Below are positions 8,907 through 19,174 of a stretch of 63,333 nucleotides of DNA, piece after piece; the first letter of the stretch is position 1; every line of letters starts with the position of its first letter. Origin of the DNA: an uncultured Blautia sp. (GTDB lineage: Bacteria > Bacillota > Clostridia > Lachnospirales > Lachnospiraceae). The DNA lies in contig CAKRVX010000001.1 in NCBI GenBank assembly GCA_934409175.1, forward strand, positions 1 to 63,333. Reading direction: 5' to 3'. The notes beneath the pieces are model-generated. The model had not been told where the DNA came from. It was given only the letters and a program-made list of their open reading frames with translations, and searched no databases. The translations under genes were made by a program, and so were the position numbers.

Positions 8907-9683
8907 TTATTTCACACCGATTCCGATAATTCTGCTAAGCTGTTCTTTTGTCAGAACAAGATTAAATCCCATAGGATTTACTGCGTACGCTATAGCCTGC
9001 TCGATCATCAGATCCGGGAGTTTTACAAACGGAACTTTTGCAATACGAAGTTTTCTTCCTTTGGTAAATTTCTCAAGTTCCATAACATCTGTAAATATAG
9101 GCTGCAGAATCTCTTCTTTTTTGTTTTTCAGATATGGAATATTGATCTTTTTCGGATTTTCCGGATCTACATCCATTGCTAAAAGGAATTCTGATTTTCT
9201 TAAATTTACAATCAGTTCTTCCTCCAGTTCACGGATATTTCCATGCTGTTCTTTCTCCACCGGGCGACGAAGTTCCTGCATAAAATAAATTCCGGAAAGC
9301 TGAAGTGTCGGGTTCAGAAGCGGTCTCTTTTCAGGTTCAAGCTTACTCATATCTGCCTGTTTTGCAATATCCGGAAGATCAACCTCAATCTTATCTTCAC
9401 CATCTACCCATACCACACTGTTTACTCCGATTGCATAAAGTGTACCATACAATCTCGGATAATCCTTTTTCTCATATCTCATGCCCATCAGAAGGATTTT
9501 ATCTTCCAGAAGCTGCTTTCCAAATTCTTTGATTCCTTCTTCTGTTGCAAAAATCCATGCCTGATCATTATAGCTTTCTTCATCACATTTTACAAATGGC
9601 AGTTTCGTTGCCTGTGAATATGCCACAAATACCATATCTCTGGTCTGTAATTCCTTGATTGCTTCTTCTTTGCTGATTCCCAT
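8907..9683 (-). CDS. SseB-family domain protein
   Basis: This 258-residue cytosolic protein has two SseB-like modules. The N-terminal half contains the FVAYSQATKLPFV and WIFATEEGIKEFG patterns. The C-terminal half ends with a segment resembling SseB N-terminal domains, around INPMGFNLVLTKEQL-type sequence (AVNPMGFNLVLTKEQ). SseB-type proteins are often secretion chaperones or enhancers of serine-sensitivity in proteobacteria, but Clostridia carry many with no known role. It follows the AlkD-like gene with a five-base gap, so the two share a transcript. No catalytic motif is visible. Confidence 0.7.
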   Translation of the reverse strand: MGISKEEAIKELQTRDMVFVAYSQATKLPFVKCDEESYNDQAWIFATEEGIKEFGKQLLEDKILLMGMRYEKKDYPRLYGTLYAIGVNSVVWVDGEDKIEVDLPDIAKQADMSKLEPEKRPLLNPTLQLSGIYFMQELRRPVEKEQHGNIRELEEELIVNLRKSEFLLAMDVDPENPKKINIPYLKNKKEEILQPIFTDVMELEKFTKGRKLRIAKVPFVKLPDLMIEQAIAYAVNPMGFNLVLTKEQLSRIIGIGVK

Positions 9684-9688
9684 TGTAA

Positions 9689-10399
9689 TTATCCTCTCTG
9701 TCTCATTTCTTTTATGATCTGTTTGGTTTCTTTATCTACTCGATAAGATTCCAGAATCTTCTGTAATGATTTTTTATATGTAAATTCATCAAGCTTATGA
9801 CTGTTCTGCAGATAATCCAGCATTTTCTCCGGAAAAGCCACAAAATATACAGAAACAGCCCAGGCCACTGCCATCTTTGTGTAATAGCCCTGTTGAGTAA
9901 TATTTTCCAGTCTCTTTATGGACTCCTCCAGATATTTCTCCTTCACAAAGTATGACAAAAGCATTACTGCACCAAATCTCGCCTCATATTCCTGTTCTGA
10001 AGTGAAGTATGGTTCCAGAAAGTTCCAGTACTCCTGCTGATATCTGTCCGCATCTTTCAATGTACTGCAAAAGCAGTCGCATACTGCCCAGTTGGATATA
10101 TCCGGTACAAAGCTTCGCACATATTTCATTTTCTCTGTGCAGTCAAGTTTACTATATGCAACAGTCAACCCTCTAAGCATGGTTTCTTCATACCACTGAT
10201 CATCTGCCTGTATAAACCACTCCTGCCATTCCATTTTCGCAAGTTGTTGACTGAATTTACGAAGTATTGGGAGACGTACTCCCATAACATTATCAACCCC
10301 TGGGAGAAGACTACTGTGAAAATCCCGATATTCCGGATCTTCATTCTCTTTAAGAAACTCCCGTACTCTGGCTGTTGTTACCTTTTCACATTCATTCAT
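9689..10399 (-). CDS. AlkD-like DNA alkylation repair protein
   Basis: The roughly 236-residue all-helical HEAT-repeat protein resembles AlkD DNA glycosylases, which excise bulky or positively charged alkylated purines. The motif ISNWAVCD matches the W-x3-D active-site surround of AlkD, and the spaced helices (YEETMLRGLTVAY, ARFGAVMLLSYFV, TKMAVAWAVSVYF) fit the repeat pattern. Two ATGs abut at 10402 and 10399. I chose the second because AGGGAG then sits at a six-base spacing. The frame is open further upstream, but that part is not conserved-looking. It is co-directional with the SseB-like gene. Confidence 0.85.
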   Translation of the reverse strand: MNECEKVTTARVREFLKENEDPEYRDFHSSLLPGVDNVMGVRLPILRKFSQQLAKMEWQEWFIQADDQWYEETMLRGLTVAYSKLDCTEKMKYVRSFVPDISNWAVCDCFCSTLKDADRYQQEYWNFLEPYFTSEQEYEARFGAVMLLSYFVKEKYLEESIKRLENITQQGYYTKMAVAWAVSVYFVAFPEKMLDYLQNSHKLDEFTYKKSLQKILESYRVDKETKQIIKEMRQRG

Positions 10400-10535
10400 C
10401 ATATTCTCCCTGCCACATTTTATATGGCACTGTTTTATTTTATAACAAATTGCATGAAAAGTAAAGGAAATCGACATAAACAGAACCTAAAATGCACAAA
10501 GAGATTACTTTACACAGAATGAACAGTACGTCAAA

Positions 10536-10559
10536 GGGAGCTGTCTCAGGACAGCCCCC
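10536..10559 (-). terminator. Terminator-like hairpin after the Cna_B surface protein
   Basis: GGGAGCTGTC (10536-10545) pairs with GACAGCCCCC (10550-10559) with one mismatch and a four-base loop. On the minus strand only TTTG follows, so the U-tract is short. Confidence 0.5.
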
Positions 10560-10585
10560 ACTTTCATCTACTATATTTATTAAAT

Positions 10586-12364
10586 TTATAAACCTTTCTT
10601 ATGTTTACGCCTTCCATAGGCCAGTATCGCAGCTGACAACATAAGAAGCAATACATAAACTCCTGTTTTAGTTTCATCACCAGTCTTTGCATTAACTGCT
10701 GAATGATTTCCCGAATTATCTCCGGATATCGTTCCCTGTGATACTGGTGTCACTGTAGGTGTCATCTCAGATGTTGGTGTCGGAGTAACCGTAGTTTCTT
10801 TTACTGTATATGTCACAGGTTCTGTGCCGCTTTCTCCGCCTAATGGTAAATCCACAGTAATTGTATCATTTTCTTTAAGTTCTTCTACCCTTACCAGATT
10901 ATCATCTTCATCAAAGATTCCAGCGCAGAAAGTCTCTCCTGTCGTTATGATTTTTCCTGCTTTTCTGACATTTTTGGTGATCTGGATTTTTCCAGTCAGA
11001 TAGAAATTGTCCGGAACATCCATATACCAGTTATACAGTTCCGCATTCTCCTCCTTCGCTTCCTCCGGTGTGATAGTGATTGCTTCTGTATTCTCGCCTG
11101 TACAGTAGTACATATTTCCCTTTTCATCATTTACAAGAACTTCAAAAGGAACTGCTGTATCGTCCGCATCTGTCTCAAATACATAATAAATACCTTTTGT
11201 AACATTTTCAAACACAGCACTTGCGCTGATTCCATTCTGAATATGAATGGCCTTTACATCACTGCAACGTTTTGTTCCATCCGGATCTTTAAACAATGCT
11301 ACGTAGAATACAGAATCTTTTGCATTCAGTTCCAGATCTCCGCCTGCATCTTCAAGTTCAACATATTTTGTTACAGTAATTGTAGATTGTGTTTCCGTTG
11401 CTTTGTTTGTTATTGTTTCATTGTTGTCTGACAGATTTCCTGAAACAGTCAAATCATATTTCGTTGCTGTCTCCTCTGGAATACTGTCTGCAAGCTGCAG
11501 AACCGCATTCTGAAATTCTGCTGTATTTGTTACTGTAAATTCCGCTGAATACGATGCATTCTCATATCCCAACGGTGGATCTGTCTCCACAACACGGTAA
11601 CTTCCTGCCTCATTCAATATAAAACTGAGTTTGCCTTCTACATCTGTCATTTGACTCATGAGCTCTGTAAAATTACCTGTACTGTCTTTTCTGTAAAGAG
11701 TAAATTGTGCTCCTATCAGTGCTTTTCCTGTATCCAGATCCCCTTTATTCAATGTTACCTCTGTTTTAAATGCTTCATCTGTTTTATTTACTGTAACTGT
11801 CTTACCATTCACAGAACTGTTTATTTCCGCAACTTCCGATATTCCACCATCCATGTAAATATCATCCGGCGCACCTGTTTCCATGAAATAATAATTTCCT
11901 TCCGGCAAGTGATCCACTGTAATCTGTCCCTTTTCATCTGTAATCAGATCCTGCTGTAATTTTTCATCTTTTTCCGGATCCGGAGTACTTTCTTTCATTC
12001 CATATTTTTCCATGCTGATATGAATAACTCTGTCTGTAACTGTGATCAGATTATGGAAATTGTTGCTTTCTGTAAGAACGTAACCTTCTGTTGCTGAAGC
12101 TGACCCACTGTTATCTTTCAACTGACTTTCTTCCGGGATTGTAACAGTTCCATCTTTTTCCATTTCGAAGTTCACGGAATAGCCAATCTTTGCATTTCCA
12201 TCGGAATCTACAATTGCATACCCATCTTTTGGATTTGTTTCCACCAGCTGATAATGACCCCATTTAAGGCCTGTAATAACCAGCGGACTGCCTGACTCAT
12301 CATTTTCTGTTCCTTTTATCGGAGTATCTGCTTTTGCAGGTTCGTCCGAACACTGATACGTCAT
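10586..12364 (-). pseudogene. C-terminal part of a frameshifted Cna_B-domain surface protein
   Basis: This open segment of up to 592 codons carries about five Cna_B/SpaA-like prealbumin domains, each with a strand pattern ending in GxYxxxET or similar (GHYQLVETNPKDGY, GNYYFMETGAP, GSYRVVETDPPLGY, GIYYVFETDAD). A Ser/Thr/Pro linker follows, then a sorting-like tail of KTGD, a hydrophobic helix and RRKHKKGL. It has no start signal of its own. Reading back across its first ATG continues in frame into the last Cna_B strand of the upstream segment at 12370-13155. I therefore read the two as one gene interrupted by a one-base shift near 12375-12385. The intact protein would be a wall-anchored, pilin- or adhesin-like protein of roughly 850 residues. 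Confidence 0.7.
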
Positions 12365-12369
12365 TCCTG

Positions 12370-13155
12370 TCAGGTAATCGTTCCGCTGAATGCATACTCC
12401 GGCAGATAATTGCCAATTTTCTTATCCGCAGTATAGGTATTCGATTCTTCCTCTAATGTAAGGGGAAGTTCATCTGACGGAGAAATGACTTCTGCCAGTA
12501 CTACATTCTTTTCTTCCTGGGACAGCCCCGTAAGCGCATTCTCATTAAGAGCAGCATATCCATCCGGTATATTTTCCCGCACACTGTATGAGTAGGGATT
12601 CCCTTCTGAATCCGCCACAGGAAGTCCATCAATCCTATATTCTGCAATCTCAATTCCTTCTTTTATGTATCTTTCCGCAAAGCCTTTCTGCGAAATGGAC
12701 AATGGCATTTCCATCAGCTGTCCATTCTGATACACCTGATACAGATCTGAAAGATCTGTATCTTTACGTCTGTCTGCAATATTGTCCTCATCACTCCAGA
12801 GCACATCAAAAACTGCTGCAGCGCAAACACTCTCGTCTTCTGAATCAGTTGTTGATTCTTCCTGATTTTTCTCAAAAGTTGTGTCTTCTTCCTGCTGATC
12901 AGGCTGCTGTTCAGGTGTTTCTTCGCTGTCCTGATCTTCATTCTGATCTTCCTGTGTATCTCCCGGATCAGTCTCTGAAATATCCGGACCTGATGTATCA
13001 TTTTCACTGGTTTCTGAATTTTCCATGTCTTCCTGAACATCAGAGTAATACTCTTCTTCTGTTTCTGTTGCCAGAGTGTTCACCGGAATCCCACTGACCA
13101 GCATCGCTGCACTCAGTATCCAGGCGCCCACTCGTTGATATCGTTTTCTTTTCAC
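12370..13155 (-). pseudogene. N-terminal part of the frameshifted Cna_B-domain surface protein
   Basis: This 261-residue piece starts at a GTG and has a clear Sec signal peptide: basic MKRKRYQR, a hydrophobic core, then cleavage after VNTLA. A long acidic Glu/Asp/Ser/Thr linker (about 32-110) is followed by a first Cna_B-like domain ending ENIPDGYAALN. The frame hits TGA at 12370, just after EYAFSG, which is mid-domain. The missing continuation is found in the -1 frame as NDYLTGMTYQCS. Without the shift, the protein would run on to the wall-sorting tail near 10590. As written, it would be a secreted unanchored fragment. A sequencing error cannot be excluded. Confidence 0.75.
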
Positions 13156-13318
13156 CCTGTGTGTCCCTCACTTTCTGTATGATACTGTATGATATATGTA
13201 GATCGATATCTACGAAAAATCTACTCAACCTATTATATTATACTTTATACTTTTGATTTTCATAGAAAATATATGTCAAATTTAGACCTTTTCTGTACAG
13301 TTTTTTCGCACAAATATT

Positions 13319-13371
13319 ACAAAAAAAGATATGTTCAAATTCTTTGCACTGCAAAGTTTCTGAACATATCT
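13319..13371 (-). terminator. Terminator of the purE-purM-purN-purD operon
   Basis: AGATATGTTCA (13327-13337) pairs with TGAACATATCT (13361-13371), enclosing a second perfect stem, CTTTGCA (13342-13348) with TGCAAAG (13350-13356). On the minus strand a run of T follows (13326-13320). It lies 49 bases after the purD stop. Confidence 0.9.
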
Positions 13372-13419
13372 CACTTACTCAATCAACTATTCATAACCTG
13401 GTTTTTTTGCTTGAATTTT

Positions 13420-14694
13420 TTATGCCTCATCGATTGCTTTACCAATATCATGACGCATATATTTGTTTGCAAAACTGATCCATTCCGTAGCAGCGTAGGC
13501 ATTTTTTCTTGCTTCCTTCAGGTCTCTCCCTGTCGCTGTAATTCCCAGAACACGTCCTCCGTTTGTTACAATCTGACCATCTTTTAATGCAGTTCCTGCA
13601 TGGAAACAATAATATCCGTCTTTATCCTTGAAATTCTCAAATCCGTACATTGGGATTCCTTTTTCATATTTCACAGGATATCCGTCACTTGCCAGAACCA
13701 CGCATACTGCTGCATTATCCTCAAACTGGAGATCTACCTGATCCAGAGTTCCGTCAATGCATGCTTCCATAACTTCTATAATGTCATTTTTCATACGTGG
13801 AAGAACTACCTGTGCTTCCGGATCTCCGAAACGTGCGTTATATTCCAGCACTTTCGGACCATCTGCTGTCAGCATCAGGCCAAAGAAAATAATTCCCTTG
13901 AATGGACGTCCCTCTGCTGCCATTGCATCCACAGTCGGCTGATATACATACTTTTTACAGAATTCGTCCACTTCATCTGTATAGAACGGGCTGGGAGAAA
14001 AAGTTCCCATTCCACCGGTATTCAGTCCCTGGTCTCCATCCTGGGCACGTTTATGATCCTGAGCAGAAGTCATGGTACGAATCGTTTTTCCATCTACGAA
14101 AGACAGAACGGAAACTTCGCGACCTGTCATAAATTCTTCAATCACCATAGTGTTTCCGGCATTTCCGAATTTCTTATCTTCCATAATCTCTTTCACACCA
14201 TCTTCAGCTTCTTTCAAACTGTTACAGATCAGTACACCTTTTCCAAGTGCAAGTCCGTCTGCTTTGAGCACGATTGGAAATTTCGCCTGGGTACGAAGAT
14301 ATTCCAATGCTTTCTCAGGATCGTCAAAATTCTCATAAGCAGCTGTAGGAATGTGATACTTCTTCATAAGGTCTTTTGAAAAAGCCTTGGATCCTTCCAG
14401 AATAGCAGCATTTTTTCTTGGTCCGAATACTTTAAGACCTCTGGATTCAAATACATCTACAATTCCGCCCACCAGTGGATCGTCCATACCAATGATCGTC
14501 AGATCAACGCCTTTTTCCTGTGCAAAATCTGCCAATTTTTCAAACTCCATAGCTGTAATATTCACGCACTCTGCCAGTTCAGCAATTCCTGCATTTCCAG
14601 GTGCACAGTAAATTTTATCTACCTTTGGACTTTTTGAAACACTCCATGCAATAGCATGTTCTCTTCCACCGCTTCCTACGATCAAAACTTTCAT
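13420..14694 (-). CDS. purD: Phosphoribosylamine-glycine ligase PurD
   Basis: PurD joins 5-phosphoribosylamine and glycine with ATP to make glycinamide ribonucleotide, step two of purine synthesis. The 424-residue protein starts MKVLIVGSGGREHAIAW, the classic GGREHA signature, and has an ATP-grasp domain. Metal and nucleotide motifs include PIVLKADGLALGKGV and LEYNARFGDPEAQ. The length is normal. An AAGGAG site precedes the ATG. It is the last gene of the purE-M-N-D operon and is followed by a strong terminator. Confidence 0.98.
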   Translation of the reverse strand: MKVLIVGSGGREHAIAWSVSKSPKVDKIYCAPGNAGIAELAECVNITAMEFEKLADFAQEKGVDLTIIGMDDPLVGGIVDVFESRGLKVFGPRKNAAILEGSKAFSKDLMKKYHIPTAAYENFDDPEKALEYLRTQAKFPIVLKADGLALGKGVLICNSLKEAEDGVKEIMEDKKFGNAGNTMVIEEFMTGREVSVLSFVDGKTIRTMTSAQDHKRAQDGDQGLNTGGMGTFSPSPFYTDEVDEFCKKYVYQPTVDAMAAEGRPFKGIIFFGLMLTADGPKVLEYNARFGDPEAQVVLPRMKNDIIEVMEACIDGTLDQVDLQFEDNAAVCVVLASDGYPVKYEKGIPMYGFENFKDKDGYYCFHAGTALKDGQIVTNGGRVLGITATGRDLKEARKNAYAATEWISFANKYMRHDIGKAIDEA

Positions 14695-14736
14695 TTGTTT
14701 TTGCTCCTTAGTTTAATCTTCAATCTCTATTATCTA

Positions 14737-15363
14737 TCAATCCTCAATCTGCACTCTTCCATCCGAAACAGTCACCTTGCCATTGGCAATTAAATTGATG
14801 GCCTTTGGCAGAATCTTCCACTCTGCTTCCTCCATCACGCGTCTCTGCAAAACCTCCGGTGTATCATCTGACTGAATCTTTACAGCTTTCTGCAGAATGA
14901 TCGGTCCTGTATCTGTACCTGTATCCACGAAATGTACAGTCGCCCCCGTTACACGTACACCTCTGGCGAGTGCTTTCTCATGAACATGAAGTCCATAATA
15001 TCCAACTCCACAAAAAGACGGAATCAGAGACGGATGAATATTGATAATACGGTTCGGAAAAGCTTCCACGATCATCGGTGGAATTGCTACCAGGAATCCA
15101 GCCAGTACTACCAGATCTATTCCGCTTTTCCTTAATTTATCGAGAAGTGCCTGGTGAAACGCTTCTCTGTCTGCAAACTGTTTCGGTGAAATACATACAG
15201 CTTCGATATTATGCTTTTTCGCTCTTTCCAGCGCATATGCACCTGGATTATTGCTTACCACAAGAGTTACCTCTGCATTGGTGATCTTTCCCTTATCAAC
15301 AGCATCCAGAATTGCCTGAAGATTGGTTCCACCGCCGGAAACCAGCACACCGACTTTTAACAT
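14737..15363 (-). CDS. purN: Phosphoribosylglycinamide formyltransferase PurN
   Basis: PurN transfers a formyl group from 10-formyltetrahydrofolate to glycinamide ribonucleotide. The 208-residue protein shows [16 protein letters not shown] at the N-terminus. The catalytic surround is [14 protein letters not shown], with the active-site Asn and His, followed by [16 protein letters not shown] with the essential Asp. Its start overlaps the purM stop by seven bases, so translation is coupled. Its product is used after further steps by purM just upstream. Confidence 0.97.
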   Translation of the reverse strand: MLKVGVLVSGGGTNLQAILDAVDKGKITNAEVTLVVSNNPGAYALERAKKHNIEAVCISPKQFADREAFHQALLDKLRKSGIDLVVLAGFLVAIPPMIVEAFPNRIINIHPSLIPSFCGVGYYGLHVHEKALARGVRVTGATVHFVDTGTDTGPIILQKAVKIQSDDTPEVLQRRVMEEAEWKILPKAINLIANGKVTVSDGRVQIED

Positions 15364-16382
15364 AAAGTCACTCCCTTTTCTCCATCTTCAATACGTCCGA
15401 CTACATATGGAGTATCTCCTGCTGCTTTAATTGCTTCCATGGTTTTATCCACATCAGCGGAATCAACTGCCAGGATCATTCCAAGTCCCATATTATAAGT
15501 ATTATACATCATTTTTTCTTCAATATTTCCCTTCTTTGCCAGAAGCTTGAAAATCGGAAGCACCGGATAGCTTTCCTTCTCTACCACAGCTCTGGTTCCT
15601 TCCCTGAGCATACGCGGAATATTTTCGTAGAAGCCACCACCTGTAATATGACTGCATGCATGTATACGAACACCTGCATTTTTAATGCTCTTTAATGCTT
15701 TTACATAAATTCTGGTAGGTGCCAGAAGCGCCTCCCCAAGAGTTGTTCCCAGTTCATCATAGTAAGTATCCAGAGACTCCTTTGTCATATCAAATACCTT
15801 ACGTACCAAAGAGAATCCATTGCTGTGTACACCTGTGGAAGCCATTCCGATCAGGACGTCTCCGGCTTTCAGATCTTCACCTGTAATCATGTCCTTTTTG
15901 TCACAGACACCTACTGCAAAACCAGCCAGATCATATTCATCCTCCGGCATCAGTCCAGGATGCTCTGCTGTCTCACCACCGATGAGTGCTGCTTCAGACT
16001 GTACACAGCCTTCTGCCACGCCGCCTACGATAGCTGCAATCTTTTCCGGATAATTTTTGCCACATGCAATATAATCCAGGAAAAATAATGGTTCACCGCC
16101 GGCACATGCAATATCATTCACACACATAGCGACTGCATCGATACCAATGGTATCATGTTTATCCATAACCATGGCAAGTTTTACTTTGGTTCCACATCCA
16201 TCAGTACCGGACAGTAATACAGGTTCTTCCATCTCTTTAATCTTTGCAAGAGAAAATGCTCCTGAAAATCCGCCAAGACCACCCAGCACTTCCCCGCGCA
16301 TGGTTCTCTTTACATGTTCTTTCATCAGTTCTACTGACTTGTATCCTGCTTCAATATCTACTCCAGCGGTTTTGTAATCCAT
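15357..16382 (-). CDS. purM: Phosphoribosylformylglycinamidine cyclo-ligase PurM
   Basis: PurM closes the imidazole ring, converting FGAM to AIR with ATP. The 341-residue protein has the AIRS fold: an N-terminal [12 protein letters not shown] and [10 protein letters not shown] segment, then GGETAEHPG and a C-terminal [14 protein letters not shown] glycine-rich loop. Start [14 protein letters not shown] is standard for the family. It lies between purE (65-base gap) and purN (overlap), forming one operon. Confidence 0.98.
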   Translation of the reverse strand: MDYKTAGVDIEAGYKSVELMKEHVKRTMRGEVLGGLGGFSGAFSLAKIKEMEEPVLLSGTDGCGTKVKLAMVMDKHDTIGIDAVAMCVNDIACAGGEPLFFLDYIACGKNYPEKIAAIVGGVAEGCVQSEAALIGGETAEHPGLMPEDEYDLAGFAVGVCDKKDMITGEDLKAGDVLIGMASTGVHSNGFSLVRKVFDMTKESLDTYYDELGTTLGEALLAPTRIYVKALKSIKNAGVRIHACSHITGGGFYENIPRMLREGTRAVVEKESYPVLPIFKLLAKKGNIEEKMMYNTYNMGLGMILAVDSADVDKTMEAIKAAGDTPYVVGRIEDGEKGVTLC

Positions 16383-16447
16383 AACGATCCTCCGTTTTTT
16401 ACACTGTATTATGTGATTTATGATAAGATTCTGATAATCCTTATTTC

Positions 16448-16948
16448 TTAATAATTTTTATATCCAACTTCCTGCAGCCTTGCATCCTTTGCCTCGACCT
16501 GCTCCTTCAGCTCCTGGCTGTAGGCTTTTAATCTGCCCAGCAGTTTCTCATCTGAAGTTGCCAGAATTTTTGCTGCCAGAAGACCTGCATTGGCACCACC
16601 GTTAATAGCTACTGTCGCAACCGGAATTCCTGACGGCATCTGTACGATAGAATACAGAGAATCCCTTCCTCCAAGTGAAGTAGTATGCATAGGAATTCCG
16701 ATAACCGGCATCGGGAAGATTGCCGCGCACATTCCAGGCAGGTGCGCCGCCATTCCTGCTCCTGCAATAATTACCTTAAAGCCTTTTTCTTCTGCTGTTT
16801 TCGCATATTCAAAGAATACATCCGGTTCCCTGTGTGCGGAAATGATTTTCATCTCATAATCAATCCCCAGTTTGTCCAGAATATCTGCTGCTTTGCTCAT
16901 GACCGGCATATCTGAGTCGCTGCCCATCACAATTCCTACTTTAGCCAT
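16448..16948 (-). CDS. purE: N5-carboxyaminoimidazole ribonucleotide mutase PurE
   Basis: PurE (class I) converts N5-CAIR to CAIR. The 166-residue protein shows [14 protein letters not shown], the phosphate-binding SDSD loop, then ISAHREPD with the catalytic His, and [11 protein letters not shown]. The frame opens six codons upstream, but the ATG at 16948 is preceded by AAGGAG at ideal spacing and gives the usual family start MAKVGIVMG. It heads the operon and is controlled by the promoter at 17026-17054. Confidence 0.97.
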   Translation of the reverse strand: MAKVGIVMGSDSDMPVMSKAADILDKLGIDYEMKIISAHREPDVFFEYAKTAEEKGFKVIIAGAGMAAHLPGMCAAIFPMPVIGIPMHTTSLGGRDSLYSIVQMPSGIPVATVAINGGANAGLLAAKILATSDEKLLGRLKAYSQELKEQVEAKDARLQEVGYKNY

Positions 16949-16980
16949 AGTGATTCTCCTTTGCAATTTAAGATAAAATA

Positions 16981-17023
16981 ACGGTTAGAAAGGTTTTTTT
17001 ATTTTCCAACCCTCTCTAACCGT
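16981..17023 (-). promoter_or_regulatory. Hairpin at the extreme 5' end of the pur transcript
   Basis: ACGGTTAGA (16981-16989) pairs perfectly with TCTAACCGT (17015-17023), with further pairing of GGTT and AACC inside. It begins where transcription from the promoter at 17026-17054 should start. It may also end the aminopeptidase transcript, since a T-rich TTATTTTATC follows on the minus strand. Confidence 0.6.
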
Positions 17024-17025
17024 AA

Positions 17026-17054
17026 ATTCTACTAAGATTCCCTTTTTCTGTCAA
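17026..17054 (-). promoter_or_regulatory. Promoter of the pur operon
   Basis: On the minus strand, TTGACA (17054-17049), exactly 17 bases, then TAGAAT (17031-17026). It lies just past the stop codon of the aminopeptidase gene. I see no purine riboswitch between it and purE. Confidence 0.75.
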
Positions 17055-17085
17055 TAAAATTGGAGCAAAGAAATAATTTGATAAA

Positions 17086-19146
17086 CTAACAATTTTTTTG
17101 ACAATCCTCGAAAGGTTCGTTCAGTCCTTCTGTTCCAGGAAGTACAAAACGTCCATCTTCAATAATAGAAATCATTTCTCCATCGTCATCTACAGTACGA
17201 ATACTTCCCAGTTCATCATATGGAATTGTAATATCTGTATGACATCCAAAATACGCCAGACCAGGATCATCTTTTCTCATATCTGAAATTTCATTATCTC
17301 TGGCTATGATCTCTTTGCCATCCGGATTAAATACCGGTGTATCCTCTGCCCAGCTGTAACAGGTATCACCTACCGCAAAATGCGGTCCCATCTTCTCTGC
17401 AATCAAAATTGGAAGTTTATCTGCAATATCGTATTTCTGTGCTGCTACATACGCAGTAGTATTGGTACCGATAGCAAATTCTCCCATTGCGATCTTCGGA
17501 TGATTGTAAAGGATATTTTCCTCAATATACTTTCGGTTTTCTTCTTCTGATTCAAAGTTGCTGCAAGTATAATCAATGACCTGTCCACAGTCAAATACCA
17601 GTTTCAGATCCCGGAACTGAAGACCATTTAAATACACCTGAGATACATGAAGGATTCCCCCTGTTCCTGCCAGCATCGGAGAGGTAAACACTTCTCCTAC
17701 CGGAATGTTCACATCTGCCACACAATTTTCAAAGTTTGTCTGTGTCTTAGGATCTGTAAGAGTATGCAGATGAATCAGCATATCTGTTTCATTGTTACCT
17801 TTGCCCTTGATTTCAACCCATTCGCAGGTATCCAGCGTATCAATGATCGTCTGTTGAATAGCCTGATATTTTTTGTAATCCAGTGTATTGATCTTTACAA
17901 TTTCTTTGAAAATCTGCGGAAAATTATCTCCAATGGACGGAACCGGATAGGCAATAATGGTAAAGCTTCTTTCATCGCCCTTGATATAGCGGTTCACAAT
18001 CTGGCCTGATTCATTATCAAGTTCCAGCTGCTGTTTCTGCTGTGCCTCTGTAAAAGTCCAACTCTCCTCTTTGCTCACCGGTGAAAATGGAATTTCTCCA
18101 AAAGTTTCAATGCATGCAGGGCCGCCATGAACTGCTGCCAATTCTTCATACTCATCATAAGAAGTCTGCATTGCACGAAGCTTACGTTTCACAAAATCAG
18201 AGTCCATAAAAAGCGCACTGTCCTGTCTGTGATCATAATCAAACTGCGGATTGGCAATGCCTCCTGTAAATCCGCTTCTGAACTGATTTCTCCTGTTTAC
18301 TGCATGAAGTGCATGGCGATAAATCACTGTCTCCAGTCCCATTTCCCTAAACTGCAGAATCGCAGCCTTCACCATTCTCTCAAACCCAAGATGATACCGG
18401 ATATTTACTGTCTTTTTTTTCGTAATATCTTTTCTTCCTGTAATAAATCCGATGCGATAACCTTCTGTAAATGTACGCGCCATTTCATCAATTTCATTCT
18501 GTGAAAGAGAATTCATAAATTCAGCTGTCTTAAGCTGATCATCTGAAATAAATTCCCCGAAACTGTACAGATATCTCACATCCTGCAGATCAGAATTCAT
18601 AATAATATTTACTGCAAAATTATTATTCGGATCAATTGCTTCGCGAATCCTCTCTCCTACCATATCCTGACAATAATCATTTACATAGGATACCAGAATT
18701 TCCCTCATCTGTTTCTCAGACGGAATTTCCTCCTGTGAAAAAGCAGAGTAGATTTCCAGAAACAGTTCAAATCCCACTGTAAGATCCCATATTTTTTTCT
18801 CATAAGCATATGCAATAGTTCCATGGAGTTCTGTGTAAAGAAAAGAAAAATCTTTTCCGTATTCTCCTAGAATTTTCTGGGCATAAGCAGGATTTCCGTA
18901 TGAAGTTTCATAATTCTCAGGAAGAACATCCCCATAAAGCTCACGATTTTGTTCCTGATGTTTTTCCAGTGACCAGGTTCCATTATCCCCGGTCTGTACA
19001 TACTCCATAACAGAAGCAACTTTTTTCAAAAAAGCGGCTTCTTTTACAAAGAAGTCACGATACGGTTCTGCCACAGTTGTCTCTTCCGGAATCTCACTGA
19101 TTCGTTCCCTGGCAAGTTCATATCGTTCCATAACCCATTCGTCCAA
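17086..19146 (-). CDS. Long M29-family aminopeptidase-like metallopeptidase
   Basis: The C-terminal third of this 686-residue cytosolic protein matches the M29 (AmpS/PepS/aminopeptidase T) pattern. NIPVGEVFTSP carries candidate ligand E485, GEFAIGTN carries E556, EKMGPHFAVG carries H589, and FGCHTDITI carries H636 and D638. M29 enzymes are dimetal exopeptidases of about 370-410 residues. Here an extra roughly 300-residue N-terminal helical region precedes the core. The start is a TTG at 19146 with AGGAG eight bases upstream. It ends a run of genes after the pyr cluster and lies immediately before the pur promoter. A peptide-recycling role is inferred from family. Confidence 0.8.
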   Translation of the reverse strand: MDEWVMERYELARERISEIPEETTVAEPYRDFFVKEAAFLKKVASVMEYVQTGDNGTWSLEKHQEQNRELYGDVLPENYETSYGNPAYAQKILGEYGKDFSFLYTELHGTIAYAYEKKIWDLTVGFELFLEIYSAFSQEEIPSEKQMREILVSYVNDYCQDMVGERIREAIDPNNNFAVNIIMNSDLQDVRYLYSFGEFISDDQLKTAEFMNSLSQNEIDEMARTFTEGYRIGFITGRKDITKKKTVNIRYHLGFERMVKAAILQFREMGLETVIYRHALHAVNRRNQFRSGFTGGIANPQFDYDHRQDSALFMDSDFVKRKLRAMQTSYDEYEELAAVHGGPACIETFGEIPFSPVSKEESWTFTEAQQKQQLELDNESGQIVNRYIKGDERSFTIIAYPVPSIGDNFPQIFKEIVKINTLDYKKYQAIQQTIIDTLDTCEWVEIKGKGNNETDMLIHLHTLTDPKTQTNFENCVADVNIPVGEVFTSPMLAGTGGILHVSQVYLNGLQFRDLKLVFDCGQVIDYTCSNFESEEENRKYIEENILYNHPKIAMGEFAIGTNTTAYVAAQKYDIADKLPILIAEKMGPHFAVGDTCYSWAEDTPVFNPDGKEIIARDNEISDMRKDDPGLAYFGCHTDITIPYDELGSIRTVDDDGEMISIIEDGRFVLPGTEGLNEPFEDCQKNC

Positions 19147-19174
19147 AATTTCATCTCCTTATATTTGCGGCAGG

